A stretch of 64,000 bases of DNA from Tannerella serpentiformis (lineage in GTDB: Bacteria; Bacteroidota; Bacteroidia; Bacteroidales; Tannerellaceae): NCBI RefSeq assembly GCF_003033925.1, contig NZ_CP028365.1:2170001-2234000 (forward strand). Direction: 5' to 3'. Under the pieces are notes generated by a model. That model saw nothing but the letters and a program-made list of their open reading frames with translations, had not been told where the DNA came from and did not search any database. Each line of letters begins with the position of its first letter. The first letter of the stretch is position 1. The position numbers and the translations under genes are program-made. Shown in pieces: positions 37,329 through 46,057 of the stretch.

Positions 37329-38910
37329 CGGCAGAGGTATTGAGGGGGAAGCCCAGTTCGGCAAAGAGCGCACTGAGTGCAGTAGTGTTCTTCGCCTCTT
37401 GCTCCATCAATGTAGAGAGTCTGCTCTGTATAGTCTGCATCTCCGAGGCAAAGTCCACAGCTTCGTCACGGCTAGCAAAAGGGATGTACTTACTAGGTAC
37501 AAGCGAATAGCCCTTCGCTGCGATCTCTGCGCGTGTGGCGGAATAGCAGTATTCGGGGATATCCTCGTAAGGTTGGTCGTAGCCCTCTCGTTGCCAAGCG
37601 TGATAGGTGGAGGCAATGCTGGCGATCTGCTCAGCATTGAACTGGATATACTTCTTCTCAAAGGGTTCGCCCACCGCCCGAAGGTCAATGAATAGCGTCT
37701 CCTCACAGCGGTCACGATAGCGGATCATATGTCCGTTCTGCTCGGCAGTATGTGCTGACCGGTCACGAGCGAGTATCCACAGCGTCACACTGATGTCGGT
37801 GGAGTAGAACATATTTCTTGGGAGGAGAATAATGGCTTCCACGACGCCTTGCTGGATCAGCTCCTTGCGTATCTCCTGCTCCGTACCATCGCCCGAGAGG
37901 GCGCCATTAGCCAAGAGGAAGGCAGCCGTCCCAGAGTGCGAAAGCTTCGAGAGGATGTTGAGTATCCAGCCGTAGTTGGCATTGCTTGTGGGTGGTGTGG
38001 GGAAACCCATCCAGCGAGGGTCGTTCACCAGCTCATTCACACCACGCCACGCCTTCTGATTGAAGGGCGGATTAGCGAGGATGAAGTCGGCCTTGAGGTC
38101 GGGATGCTGGTCACGATGGAAGGTGTCGGCAGCTTGCTCCCCAAGATTACAGGTGATACCACGAATGGCGAGGTTCATCTTCGCCAGCTTGTAGGTGGTG
38201 TTAGTATATTCCTGCCCATAGACCGAGATATTGAGCTTATTCCCTTGGTGGGCTTCGATGAACTTGAGGCTCTGCACAAACATACCGCCCGAGCCACAGC
38301 AAGGGTCATAGATGCGTCCACTATACGGTTCGATAAGCTCCGTCATCAGCCGTACAATGGTCTTAGGCGTATAGAACTCACCCTTACCCTTGCCCTCAGC
38401 GATGGCAAACTTGCCGAGGAAGTATTCATAGACCCGCCCCATGAGGTCGCCATCGGCTGCTGTGAGCGTATCGACCTCGTTGATGCGGTCGAGGAGTGTG
38501 GCGAGCTTCGTGCGGTCCAATCCCAACGAAGCATAGTAGTTATTCGGCAGGGCACCACGTAGCGACTCATTCTCCTGCTCCAAGGCAGCCAGTGCCGCAT
38601 CGATGTGCAAGGCCAGATCTGCTTGCTTAGCTTCCTGCATGAGCTTCGACCAGCGGGATACTTCGGGGATGTAGAAAACATTCTTGGCCGTGTAGAAGAC
38701 GGCATTGTCCACGAAGGCTTCCCGACCTTCGGCAATCAGTTCTTGTCTTCGCTCCTCAAACTTGTCGTTGGCATATTTGAGGAAGATGAGACTCAGCACC
38801 ACGTGCTTGTACTCGCTGGGTTCGACGGCTCCACGGAGCTTGTTAGCACTCTCCCAGAGACTAACCTCAATTGGCTTGGGTTCTAGTGTTTTGTTTACTT
38901 TCTTCGCCAT
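37321..38910 (-). CDS. hsdM: Type I restriction enzyme modification subunit (HsdM)
   Basis: The N6-adenine methyltransferase of the complex (529 residues). SAM-binding motif I DPCCGSGGMF is near 201 and the catalytic motif NPPF near 268, preceded by the helical HsdM_N domain (residues 10-145). It is the first gene of the operon; transcription must start in the AT-rich gap 38911-39185. HsdS overlaps its stop. Confidence 0.96.
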   Translation of the reverse strand: MAKKVNKTLEPKPIEVSLWESANKLRGAVEPSEYKHVVLSLIFLKYANDKFEERRQELIAEGREAFVDNAVFYTAKNVFYIPEVSRWSKLMQEAKQADLALHIDAALAALEQENESLRGALPNNYYASLGLDRTKLATLLDRINEVDTLTAADGDLMGRVYEYFLGKFAIAEGKGKGEFYTPKTIVRLMTELIEPYSGRIYDPCCGSGGMFVQSLKFIEAHQGNKLNISVYGQEYTNTTYKLAKMNLAIRGITCNLGEQAADTFHRDQHPDLKADFILANPPFNQKAWRGVNELVNDPRWMGFPTPPTSNANYGWILNILSKLSHSGTAAFLLANGALSGDGTEQEIRKELIQQGVVEAIILLPRNMFYSTDISVTLWILARDRSAHTAEQNGHMIRYRDRCEETLFIDLRAVGEPFEKKYIQFNAEQIASIASTYHAWQREGYDQPYEDIPEYCYSATRAEIAAKGYSLVPSKYIPFASRDEAVDFASEMQTIQSRLSTLMEQEAKNTTALSALFAELGFPLNTSADA

Positions 38911-39185
38911 ATAATAATAGTTGTCCTACGGAGACCTTGCTCTGCAAGGCCCCTTTTCCCCTACAAAGATACCAAGCGAAAGAGATATACTATGAAATCG
39001 CCTATTTGACACCTCTTGATCGTCCACTCTTTCCCGATATCTCTCTGCCATTCCTAAGGCATTCAAGTACATTGATTTGGCCATTACTTTTACAGTGTTA
39101 GAGCTATTCAAGGGCTATCTCTACAGCTCGCAAGACATCGTAACGCATAGCTCAATATCAACACACTATTAAACATCGATACGCG
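38911..39185. other. Gap upstream of hsdM
   Basis: AT-rich, with no ORF of note. It should contain the hsd operon promoter on the minus strand and possibly one for the decayed DUF3853 gene on the plus strand. I cannot place either with confidence. Confidence 0.3.
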
Positions 39186-39450
39186 ATGACACTACACAAA
39201 CTCCTCGACAAACCTGTGTGGCCGATGATTGGCGAAGAACTTCTCTTCCTCGCTCAGCACGGGCTGGCGCACGCAGAGGGAGCCACTGCAAAGAAACCTC
39301 CCACCAAAGAACAAAGACGCTTCATCTGGACTTGCCTGACTCTTTGAGTATAGTCTTTCTACCGCCAACCATATCAAACAGAGTGGAAAGATTGACTGAG
39401 CCATCACACAAATTGGACGCAAGATTATCCCAAATCGGTCATTCGGAAAG
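39186..39450 (+). pseudogene. Decayed DUF3853-family DNA-binding protein
   Basis: From ATG 39186 the frame reads MTLHKLLDKPVWPMIGEELL, the usual DUF3853 start, and stops at 39347. The rest of the family pattern continues in a shifted frame as LSTANHIKQSGKID, then a TGA, then AITQIGRKII, up to about 39445. So at least one frameshift and one nonsense change have destroyed the gene. Intact relatives are small HTH proteins found in Bacteroidales mobile elements. It is cut by the IS1380-type remnant. Confidence 0.75.
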
Positions 39451-39865
39451 AAGGGTGCGCTGTAAGTCAAAATTTTCGGCCGTTTTCCATAGTCCGAGAA
39501 AGGCCTACCGTTGCTTGGTTGACCGGACAAGACGTAAGACATTTTTGCTTCCTCTTTTTCGAGAGAGGCCGGTATGGAGAGGATCTGACACCGGATCGTT
39601 TTTAGAAAGTATTGCTGTTTTGAATTGATGATGTAGTGACGAAACAAACTGATGAAATTGTAGGCTATGATGATAAAGGATTCACAGAATTTGATTGCCC
39701 AAAAGTCTCTGGAATTTAACTGGTCTGCAGAAAAATCGTTCTTGATTTCTTTGATCCTGTTTTCAGAATCGGCCCTATTTTTGTACAGATCATAGATGGT
39801 TTTGTTCGGCAGAATAAGTGAGGTGACAAAACAGCCATAACGATAACGTCGGTCCTACGTAAGAT
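39440..39865 (-). mobile_element. IS1380-type transposase remnant (C-terminal part)
   Basis: On the minus strand the region translates to RYGCFVTSLILPNKTIYDL and KNRADSENRIKEIKNDFSAD, then FCESFIIIAYNFISLFRHYI, matching the C-terminal end of IS1380-family transposases. A TAG stop lies upstream in frame near 39850, and the N-terminal two thirds are missing, so it is a fossil. Confidence 0.75.
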
Positions 39866-39998
39866 ACTCCCGGCAAGCGACTCGCCAGCGAAAAAAAAGT
39901 GCACTTATATCGAGCTTACGTTAACAAGAAACGGCACTTAATGCAGAGAGGTCCCTGCCTAAGTGCCGTTTTCAATTCAATTATGCGCCTTTCGCGTC

Positions 39999-40304
39999 TT
40001 ACCGTTTCCCGCCTCCCTTGTAATTCTCCTCCAGGATCCTTGCTAAGTCTGAGGCCTTGTAGAGGATCTTGCCGGCAAACTGTGTGTAGGGGATGATCTT
40101 TCGATCGCGATAATCCTGCAAGGTGCGGGGGCTGATATAAAGCTGTTCGCAAACCTCCTTGCCTGTGAGAAAGTGCTCACCGCTGAAAAGCGGCCGGTGC
40201 GTCTCAGACACTTCTCGAATCCGTTCCCTGACGCGTCGCAAGGCGGAGAGGACCACCTGCATCTCACCCGTTTCCATACTCAATTCTTGAATTGCTTTCA
40301 TCAT
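39999..40304 (-). CDS. Helix-turn-helix (excisionase-like) protein 2
   Basis: A 101-residue protein with a MerR/HTH_17 type DNA-binding region in the C-terminal half (FLTGKEVCEQLYISPRTLQD, then YRDRKIIPYTQF). Its start overlaps the stop of the HTH gene upstream (ATGA). Pairs like this sit between the integrase and replication genes of Bacteroidales mobilizable elements, where they act in excision or copy control. Confidence 0.82.
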   Translation of the reverse strand: MMKAIQELSMETGEMQVVLSALRRVRERIREVSETHRPLFSGEHFLTGKEVCEQLYISPRTLQDYRDRKIIPYTQFAGKILYKASDLARILEENYKGGGKR

Positions 40305-40594
40305 CGCTTCGTCGTGTTTGTCGTTTTGTCAGACTTTACGCAGAGTAGTCGCTCCACGTCCTCCCGCTTGTAATAGCACTTATGCCCGATCTGCGCAAAA
40401 GGTAGCACGTTCGTATCCCGGTAATGTTGCAGAGTGCGTTTGCTGATGCCGAGCAGTCGGCAAACGTCTCCGTTATGCAACCAATCCGTGTGTTTAGATG
40501 GTTCTCCGAAAGCCTTCAGGTAACATTCCGCAAGGCTCAGCACCTCGTTCCGCAGGCAGAGCCAATCGGCCTCCGTAATAACTAAGTACTTCAT
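40301..40594 (-). CDS. Helix-turn-helix (excisionase-like) protein 1
   Basis: A 97-residue HTH_17 protein (LHNGDVCRLLGISKRTLQHY then RDTNVLPFAQIGHKCYYKRED). It is similar in layout to its downstream neighbour, with which it is translationally coupled. The likely role is excisionase or regulator for the island. Confidence 0.82.
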   Translation of the reverse strand: MKYLVITEADWLCLRNEVLSLAECYLKAFGEPSKHTDWLHNGDVCRLLGISKRTLQHYRDTNVLPFAQIGHKCYYKREDVERLLCVKSDKTTNTTKR

Positions 40595-40983
40595 GGTCTC
40601 ACTTATTAGTTTTCTGGTTGGTATTTAGGTTTTACTGTTTTCGGCGGCAAACGTAATTGCACGCAAAATGCTGTCAACGCAATCGGGAACAGGAGGGATG
40701 CAAATGGAACAGCAGGGATACAACCGGCGCAGCAAGGGGCGACTTTCGCTTATTCGGAAAACAGCCGCAACGGAAAGCAGATAGCAGCCCGCGAATCATC
40801 CCCCTTCCCCTTCCTTTCACTGCCATTTTGTCTTATCGAAGGAGCGAATCACTTCCTTGTAAAGCCTATTCTCTGAAGAAATCGGCCGCAAACAGATGCA
40901 ACATTATGCCGGAATACACTGCATGCTTGGATGCCGGGGATGCTCATCACACCTTCACCCCCGAGAACTCATCCAAACCAACC
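40595..40983. other. Divergent gap between the HTH pair and the vapE-like gene
   Basis: The frame of the VapE-like gene is open back to 40657, but that part has no recognisable domain and reads like untranslated sequence. Promoters for both directions are expected here. I see no repeat or palindrome of note. Confidence 0.3.
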
Positions 40984-42237
40984 ATGAAGAAACAGGCAGA
41001 TAAAAGCAAGATAAACACCAGCAAAACACCGAACAGTGGCGGACGCTCATCCAAGAACGGGGAGATCGAGACTTACCTCTCTCAGCATTACGTATTCCGA
41101 TACAACACCGTTTGGGGACGGGCGGAATATCGCGGCCGGGAGGACAGCCGATTCGTGAAGGTCGGCCGCTATGAGATCAACACGCTGCGCCGCGAACTCG
41201 ATAGCGAAGCCGGGATCATGACCTCCCCGGATAACCTCTACTCGATCATCGAAAGCAGTTTTTCTCCGCGCATCAATCCCATACAGGAATATTTCAAAGC
41301 CTTACCCAGCGCTGCATTGGATGCCCCAAATGCACACGCCATCCATGAATTGGCCGACTGCGTCGTCGTCCGTAACCCGGAGAAATGGCTGCCGTACCTA
41401 ACAAAATGGCTTGTGGCTGTAGTAGCCAATGCGATGGACGACCACGCGTGCCGTAACCACACCTGCCTAGTCTTAACCGGCGAACAGGGACGATTCAAAA
41501 CAACATTTCTCGACCTGCTTTGCCCGCCTAAGCTGCACGATTACAGCTATACCGGCAAGATCTATCCACAGGAAAAAGACACGCTGACCTACGTCGGGCA
41601 GAACCTCATCATCAACATCGACGACCAGCTCAAGGCGCTCAACAAGCGGGACGAAAACGAACTGAAGAACCTAATCACCTGTCCGATGGTCAAGTACCGT
41701 ATGCCTTACGATAAGCACGTGGAGGAGCACCCCCACATGGCGAGCTTCGTGGCCTCGGTGAACGGTAACGACTTCCTCACCGACCCCACTGGAAGCAGGC
41801 GCTTTCTACCCTTCGAGGCACTTTCCATCGACATCGATCGGGCAAGGAACGTCTCGATGGACGCCGTCTATGCGGAGGCGAAATGGTTGCTGCAATCGGG
41901 CTATCGGTATTGGTTCAACGACGAGGAGATCGCGGAGCTGTACCGCGAAAGCGAGGCGTTCCAAGTGCAGACCGCGGAGATGGAGCTCCTGTTGCGCTGC
42001 TTCGAGCTGCCAACCACCGACAGCGATTGCTCCTACCTGACGACGACCGAAATCCTGACTTACCTCGGCGCCTACACGCGCCAGCCGCTCACGGCCAAAC
42101 GCATGGGCGAGGCGCTGAAAAGGGTTGGATACATCAAGGTCAGCCGGCGGCGAAACGGCGGCAGCCCGCTGTATGTCTACAAAGTCCGAAAGATCCTACC
42201 CTGCCCCCTCCTTCGATCCTGTAGTAGTGACATGTAG
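40984..42237 (+). CDS. VapE-like (virulence-associated E) P-loop protein
   Basis: 417 residues. The VapE domain resembles SF3/primase-helicase ATPases: GEQGRFKTTFLDLL (Walker A-like, near residue 162), NIDDQLKALNKRDENELKNL (acidic Walker B region), and SVNGNDFLTDPTGSRRFLPF near 260 (sensor/arginine finger). It is usually found in phages and mobile elements with a primase and helps their replication. I chose the ATG at 40984 after ACC. The primase-like gene follows after array E. Confidence 0.85.
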   Translation: MKKQADKSKINTSKTPNSGGRSSKNGEIETYLSQHYVFRYNTVWGRAEYRGREDSRFVKVGRYEINTLRRELDSEAGIMTSPDNLYSIIESSFSPRINPIQEYFKALPSAALDAPNAHAIHELADCVVVRNPEKWLPYLTKWLVAVVANAMDDHACRNHTCLVLTGEQGRFKTTFLDLLCPPKLHDYSYTGKIYPQEKDTLTYVGQNLIINIDDQLKALNKRDENELKNLITCPMVKYRMPYDKHVEEHPHMASFVASVNGNDFLTDPTGSRRFLPFEALSIDIDRARNVSMDAVYAEAKWLLQSGYRYWFNDEEIAELYRESEAFQVQTAEMELLLRCFELPTTDSDCSYLTTTEILTYLGAYTRQPLTAKRMGEALKRVGYIKVSRRRNGGSPLYVYKVRKILPCPLLRSCSSDM

Positions 42238-42344
42238 TCAACTGTGTAGTGACATCGATTCGACCAATTTCCATTGGAAAACAGGCACTTACTACGGTTG
42301 TAGTAAGTAGTAAGAAGGGGGCTAAAAAGTCCAAGTGTTTGATC

Positions 42345-42700
42345 GGAAAACAATGAAATCAAGAAGAAACACCATCGTATTTAATCTCATTTCATTTGAA
42401 ATGAGACAAATCACTATAGGAATTCATTGTAATACGTATGGAGTATAAATAATCACCGCAGAGTTTGATCAAATTTCATTTGAAATGCGAAGAATCACCG
42501 CAAGCAATCATTACAATGCATCTGGAATAGAAAGAATCACCAGTGTGGTTGATTAGAAATCATATGAAGCGTAATAAAACACAAGTGTAGTTGATCTCAT
42601 TTCATTGGAATAAGATCAAACACCGAAGTGATTCATCGCAAATCATTTGCATTCGGATAAAACACCGCGCCATTTCATTACCTAATCTCATACCTCCGAA
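42345..42700. repeat. Tandem array E, 42-bp period, palindromes varying between units
   Basis: The CAC of an AATCACC/AACACC motif recurs at 42370, 42412, 42454, 42496, 42538, 42580, 42621 and 42663 (steps 42, 42, 42, 42, 42, 41, 42). Between them lie palindromes at a nearly constant position: CTCATTTCA-TT-TGAAATGAG (42386-42405), ATACGTAT, a second ATTTCA-TT-TGAAAT, ATGCAT, TCATATGA and GCAAA-TCA-TTTGC. The centre sequence changes but stays self-complementary. The array lies inside the island, between the vapE-like and primase-like genes. Confidence 0.85.
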
Positions 42701-42702
42701 CC

Positions 42703-43653
42703 ATGAAAGAAGAAGACTTATCGGCCATCAAGCGGTACCCTATCACGGCGTACTTGGAAAGTCTGGGCATCGCGCCTGTCCGACGGTTGGCGAACTACGC
42801 GATGTACCGCTCGCCGCTGCGGGATGATCGTCACCCGAGCTTCAAGGTGGACACCGAAAAGAACCTGTGGCTCGACTATGCCGAGGGCCGCGGCGGGAGC
42901 ATCATCGATCTCTGTATGCGGCTGGAGGAGTGCACCCTCCCGGAGGCCATACGCCGTTTGGGGCAGATGGTTTTCGGTCGCACGACGAACGACTATCCAC
43001 GGACGGAATCCTACAGCCATGCCGCCGAGAGCGTGTCCAGTTGCAGAAAGCAGATCAGCATATCGGACGACCTTCCGCCACATTTGCAGGACTACCTGAC
43101 AAAAGTGCGGTGTATCGACCTCGGCCGGGCTCAGCCCTTCCTTCGATGCGTCCGCTACGAAGTGCAGGGGCGGACGTACAAAGTCATCGGCTTTGCCAAC
43201 GCCTCGGGCGGCTACGAACTGCGGGGCGCCGGGCCGTTCAAGGGGACGCTGGCGCCGAAAGACATCACGCCGGTCTTCCCCGATGGGCGGCATCCGGTCT
43301 GCGTCTTCGAGGGCTTCATGGATTTCCTCTCCTTCCTTTCAATGAAAGAGAGGGTCGGCAGCCATTGCCTCGTGATGAACTCCGTGGCGAATGTCGGGCG
43401 GTGTATCCGTTACCTGCGCGAGCAGCGCATCACCGCCATCCGTGCCTTCCTCGATAACGACGAGGCCGGAAGGCGAACCCTGAGTGCATTCATCGAAGCC
43501 GGGTTCCAGGTGGAAGACATGTCCGTGCACTACCGAGGATGTAAGGATCTCAACGAGTTTCATGTCAGCCGCGTCCGTTGCCAGCAGGAGGGGCGGGAAC
43601 AGGCGCCACACACAACCAAACCATCCCACACCATCAAACTGAAAAGGAGATAA
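42703..43653 (+). CDS. Toprim/primase-like replication protein
   Basis: 316 residues. The N-terminal CHC2-type region (NYAMYRSPLRDDRHPSFKVD and DYAEGRGGSIIDL) lacks a clear zinc-binding cysteine set. It is followed by a Toprim domain with the catalytic Glu in FEGFMDFLSFLS and the DxD-type motif DNDEAGRRT. Similar proteins are encoded beside relaxase genes in Bacteroidales mobilizable transposons and probably prime replication of the excised circle. Confidence 0.87.
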   Translation: MKEEDLSAIKRYPITAYLESLGIAPVRRLANYAMYRSPLRDDRHPSFKVDTEKNLWLDYAEGRGGSIIDLCMRLEECTLPEAIRRLGQMVFGRTTNDYPRTESYSHAAESVSSCRKQISISDDLPPHLQDYLTKVRCIDLGRAQPFLRCVRYEVQGRTYKVIGFANASGGYELRGAGPFKGTLAPKDITPVFPDGRHPVCVFEGFMDFLSFLSMKERVGSHCLVMNSVANVGRCIRYLREQRITAIRAFLDNDEAGRRTLSAFIEAGFQVEDMSVHYRGCKDLNEFHVSRVRCQQEGREQAPHTTKPSHTIKLKRR

Positions 43654-43658
43654 CAACC

Positions 43659-44024
43659 ATGAAAGAGAAAAACACCAACAAAGAGGAAGCAACATTTCTC
43701 GATGCCTATTTAGGAGAAACGCAACCACAGCGTGCAGAGCCATCCGAACAATCCGTGCATGCCGAGCGTGCTTCCACACCGAAACGCATCAGCGCCAAAA
43801 TGAGGCGGGGGACGCTGGAGGCTTACAAGCAGACCTTCCTCGTCCCTGCCAAACTGACAGATCGGCGGGCGGTCTATCTCAGCCGGGAGACGCAGGAGCG
43901 CGCCGACCTTGTTGTCCGTCGCTTGGGCGATCGGGGCGCCAACCTGTCGAGCTTCGTGGAGCGCATCGTGCGCGCCCATTTGGAGGACTACGCCGAGGAG
44001 ATCGAAGAGTGGCGCAAACTGTAA
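43659..44024 (+). CDS. DUF3408-domain protein
   Basis: 121 residues. An acidic N-terminal part is followed by the DUF3408 domain (RRGTLEAYKQTFLVPAKL and AVYLSRETQERADLVVRRLG), which resembles ribbon-helix-helix proteins of conjugative elements. I chose the ATG at 43659 (MKEKNTNKEEATF) because the extension to 43578 overlaps the primase gene. It belongs to the mobilization cluster. Confidence 0.82.
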   Translation: MKEKNTNKEEATFLDAYLGETQPQRAEPSEQSVHAERASTPKRISAKMRRGTLEAYKQTFLVPAKLTDRRAVYLSRETQERADLVVRRLGDRGANLSSFVERIVRAHLEDYAEEIEEWRKL

Positions 44025-44288
44025 TCCGAGCACGCGGATTCGTTGAAGAGTCCATGAATGACGTGCACACCAGGCATGCAGTAGCCATCTGAATGCACGG
44101 AATGTATTGATTATAAGAAACATACCGGGATCGTACCGGAGCGTGACGACGGTAATGCAAGACGTCAGTTTGTTCCCACAAACTGCGCTTGCTCCCCTGG
44201 CCTTGCGGCCCGAGGGAGAAGGCCGTAATCACATCCGTTCTCATCGGCCCAAACCATAGAATAAGTATCACAGAAAAGACCTATCCAC
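44025..44288. other. Gap upstream of the mobilization genes, candidate oriT
   Basis: No ORF. CAGTTTGT (44166-44173) and ACAAACTG (44178-44185) form a perfect 8-bp stem with a 4-base loop. Close by, CTCCC..GGGAG near 44191-44217 can enclose a GGCC-TTGC-GGCC stem. A hairpin directly upstream of MobC/relaxase genes is where oriT normally lies; the nick site is not identified. Confidence 0.4.
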
Positions 44289-44693
44289 ATGAAAAAGCAC
44301 AACAAAAAGGAAGACAAGAAGCCGAACAAGACGGCCTTTATTAGGGTCCGATGTACGGCCGAGGAGAAGGAACGGATCCGTTCGAGGGCCGCGAACGCGG
44401 GGCGGAAATACTCCGACTATTGCCGCGAGATGTTGCTCGGCGGATCCGTCGTCGCCGTGCCCCCGATGAGCGAAAACGAGAGGGAGGCCCTCGCCATCCT
44501 CCGTCAGACGGCGCTGTTCTACGCGCGCATCTCCAACCTGATCAAGGTCAAGGATGCCTCCTGGGTGGACGCCACGAAGGCGCTTGCCACCTATGCCAAG
44601 ATTGCGTTTAAGCGGTTCTTCAGCCCCTGCTATCGGGTCGACGAAGAGGTGTTTAAGCGCTTAAATATCGAGCGGCATGATTGCAATATGTAA
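44289..44693 (+). CDS. Mobilization protein, MobC/BmgB-like relaxosome component
   Basis: 134 residues with an N-terminal ribbon-helix-helix region (KTAFIRVRCTAEEKERIRS, then AGRKYSDYCREMLLGG) and a helical C-terminus, as in MobC-type accessory proteins that open oriT for the relaxase. Its end overlaps the relaxase start by 17 bases. Confidence 0.85.
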   Translation: MKKHNKKEDKKPNKTAFIRVRCTAEEKERIRSRAANAGRKYSDYCREMLLGGSVVAVPPMSENEREALAILRQTALFYARISNLIKVKDASWVDATKALATYAKIAFKRFFSPCYRVDEEVFKRLNIERHDCNM

Positions 44694-45663
44694 GGCCATC
44701 GCACACGGAAGCAACGCGCTGGAGTACGTTTTTCGCGAGGGCAAGCTCGGCCGCGTCCTCGCCCTCCACAACCTCTGCGGCGAAACGCCGAAGGAGATCC
44801 ACGAGGAGATGAAGCTCATCAGCGACTACAACAGCCGTTGCAAAAACAAGTTCCTGCGCATCGAAATCGGCATCGCCCCGCAGGACGAGCCGCGAATGAT
44901 GTTCAAGGCGCTGAACCGCATCGCCCTGCTCTTCGCCAAACAGATGGGCCTGGACGACCACCAATGGGTAGCCGTCACACACAAGGACACCGACAACCTG
45001 CACATCCACATCATCGCCAATCGGATCAGCCTCTGCGGGCAGGTCTACGACACCACCTTCGTGAGCAATCGGGCGGCGAGAGTAGCCGAAGAACTCAGCC
45101 GCAAGTACGGGCTAACCATCGCCAAAGAGATCCACGCCGTGCGACCGTACCGGAAAGCTCAAGCCGATCCCGCAAGAGAGGTGACAAAGCAACAAGTTCA
45201 GAGCATCTGCTACGCCCTACTCGACAAGCACCGCGGAAAAGGCCTGTCGGGTCACTCCATGTTCCTCTACGAACTTTACCGAAGTGGCGTCACAATCGAG
45301 TGCATGAAGAACCAGTAGGGGAAAGTCTACAAGCTGAAGTTTACCTACGGCGGTCACAGTTTCAAGGCCTCCGAAATCGGTCGTGAGTTCGGCTACCGCA
45401 CCCTGCCGAAACAGTTCGAGCCCGGCAACATACTGAAGCCCATCATCCAATCCTCCATGATCCCTACGAAAGACAGTACCCCTATCGTACAAGTCACAGG
45501 TTCTGTTGTGGACACTGCTTTAGATGCCGCGGAAAGCCTTCTTTCGGAGGTTGGCGAAGTCACAACCCTGCAGACACACGGCGCAGACTACGCCGAGATC
45601 GCATGGCAACGACGATTGAGGAATGAAGCCGGGAAAAAGAAGAAGCGGGGTCAGGGGATGTGA
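44677..45663 (+). pseudogene. Relaxase/mobilization nuclease interrupted by an in-frame amber codon
   Basis: The first 213 residues carry the relaxase domain with the metal-binding triad motif HKDTDNLHIHIIANR near 109-123. A TAG at 45316-45318 (after ECMKNQ) ends the frame. Translation would otherwise continue in the same frame as GKVYKLKFTYGGHSFKASEI and on to a TGA at 45661-45663, giving a normal-length relaxase of about 328 residues. Only this stop is abnormal. A truncated protein with the catalytic half intact may still be made. Confidence 0.85.
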
Positions 45664-45911
45664 GCTTTAACGCTCATTTGGTCGTTCATTCCGAACTGCC
45701 CTAAGCCGAAAGCCAAATAGAGAGAATCGCATCAAAAACGCCTGTAATTCAAATAGTCATAGTAACATTGCACCCTCAAATGACAAGCGCCCTTTGTTTG
45801 TGCAGATTCCAGCAACCCCAAGCGCTTCGCTCGTTTCCACTTCGTTACCCGTCCAATGCCTACGACCGACTAACTTCTTCTTTTTCAGCGGAATACTTCC
45901 GAATGGTTTTC
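45664..45911. other. Region between the relaxase and the right island end
   Basis: No ORF or clear repeat is seen. A few degenerate stretches may be remnants of element sequence. Confidence 0.3.
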
Positions 45912-45931
45912 TGCGTCATCAAAATTTGATC
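45912..45931 (+). other. Candidate right attachment core (attR)
   Basis: An exact copy of the 20-bp sequence at 27527-27546. It lies about 30 bases from the terminator of the alsT-type gene, so chromosomal sequence resumes immediately after it. Confidence 0.45.
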
Positions 45932-45963
45932 AAGCGCCATTGGATTTCGCTAGCATAGGGGAC

Positions 45964-46006
45964 AAAAAAACTCGTGCGCGAGCCGAAGCAGCTCAACGCA
46001 CGAGTC
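45964..46006 (-). terminator. Intrinsic terminator of the alsT-type symporter gene
   Basis: On the minus strand, CTCGTGCG and CGCACGAG pair as an outer stem, with an inner GAGC/GCTC stem. Seven T residues follow (AAAAAAA at 45964-45970 on the plus strand). Confidence 0.88.
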
Positions 46007-46057
46007 GAACAATATAGATATGAAGTCAAACGGATGATCTGAAGATCAGAGCGGGTG

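Noticed and set aside
40657-40983. N-terminal extension of the VapE-like protein
   Set aside because: No domain or composition like the rest of the protein; the ATG at 40984 starts a normal-looking N-terminus.
45316-45318. Amber codon recoding (pyrrolysine or suppressor)
   Set aside because: All other genes use ordinary stops and nothing suggests a suppressor; a point mutation is simpler.
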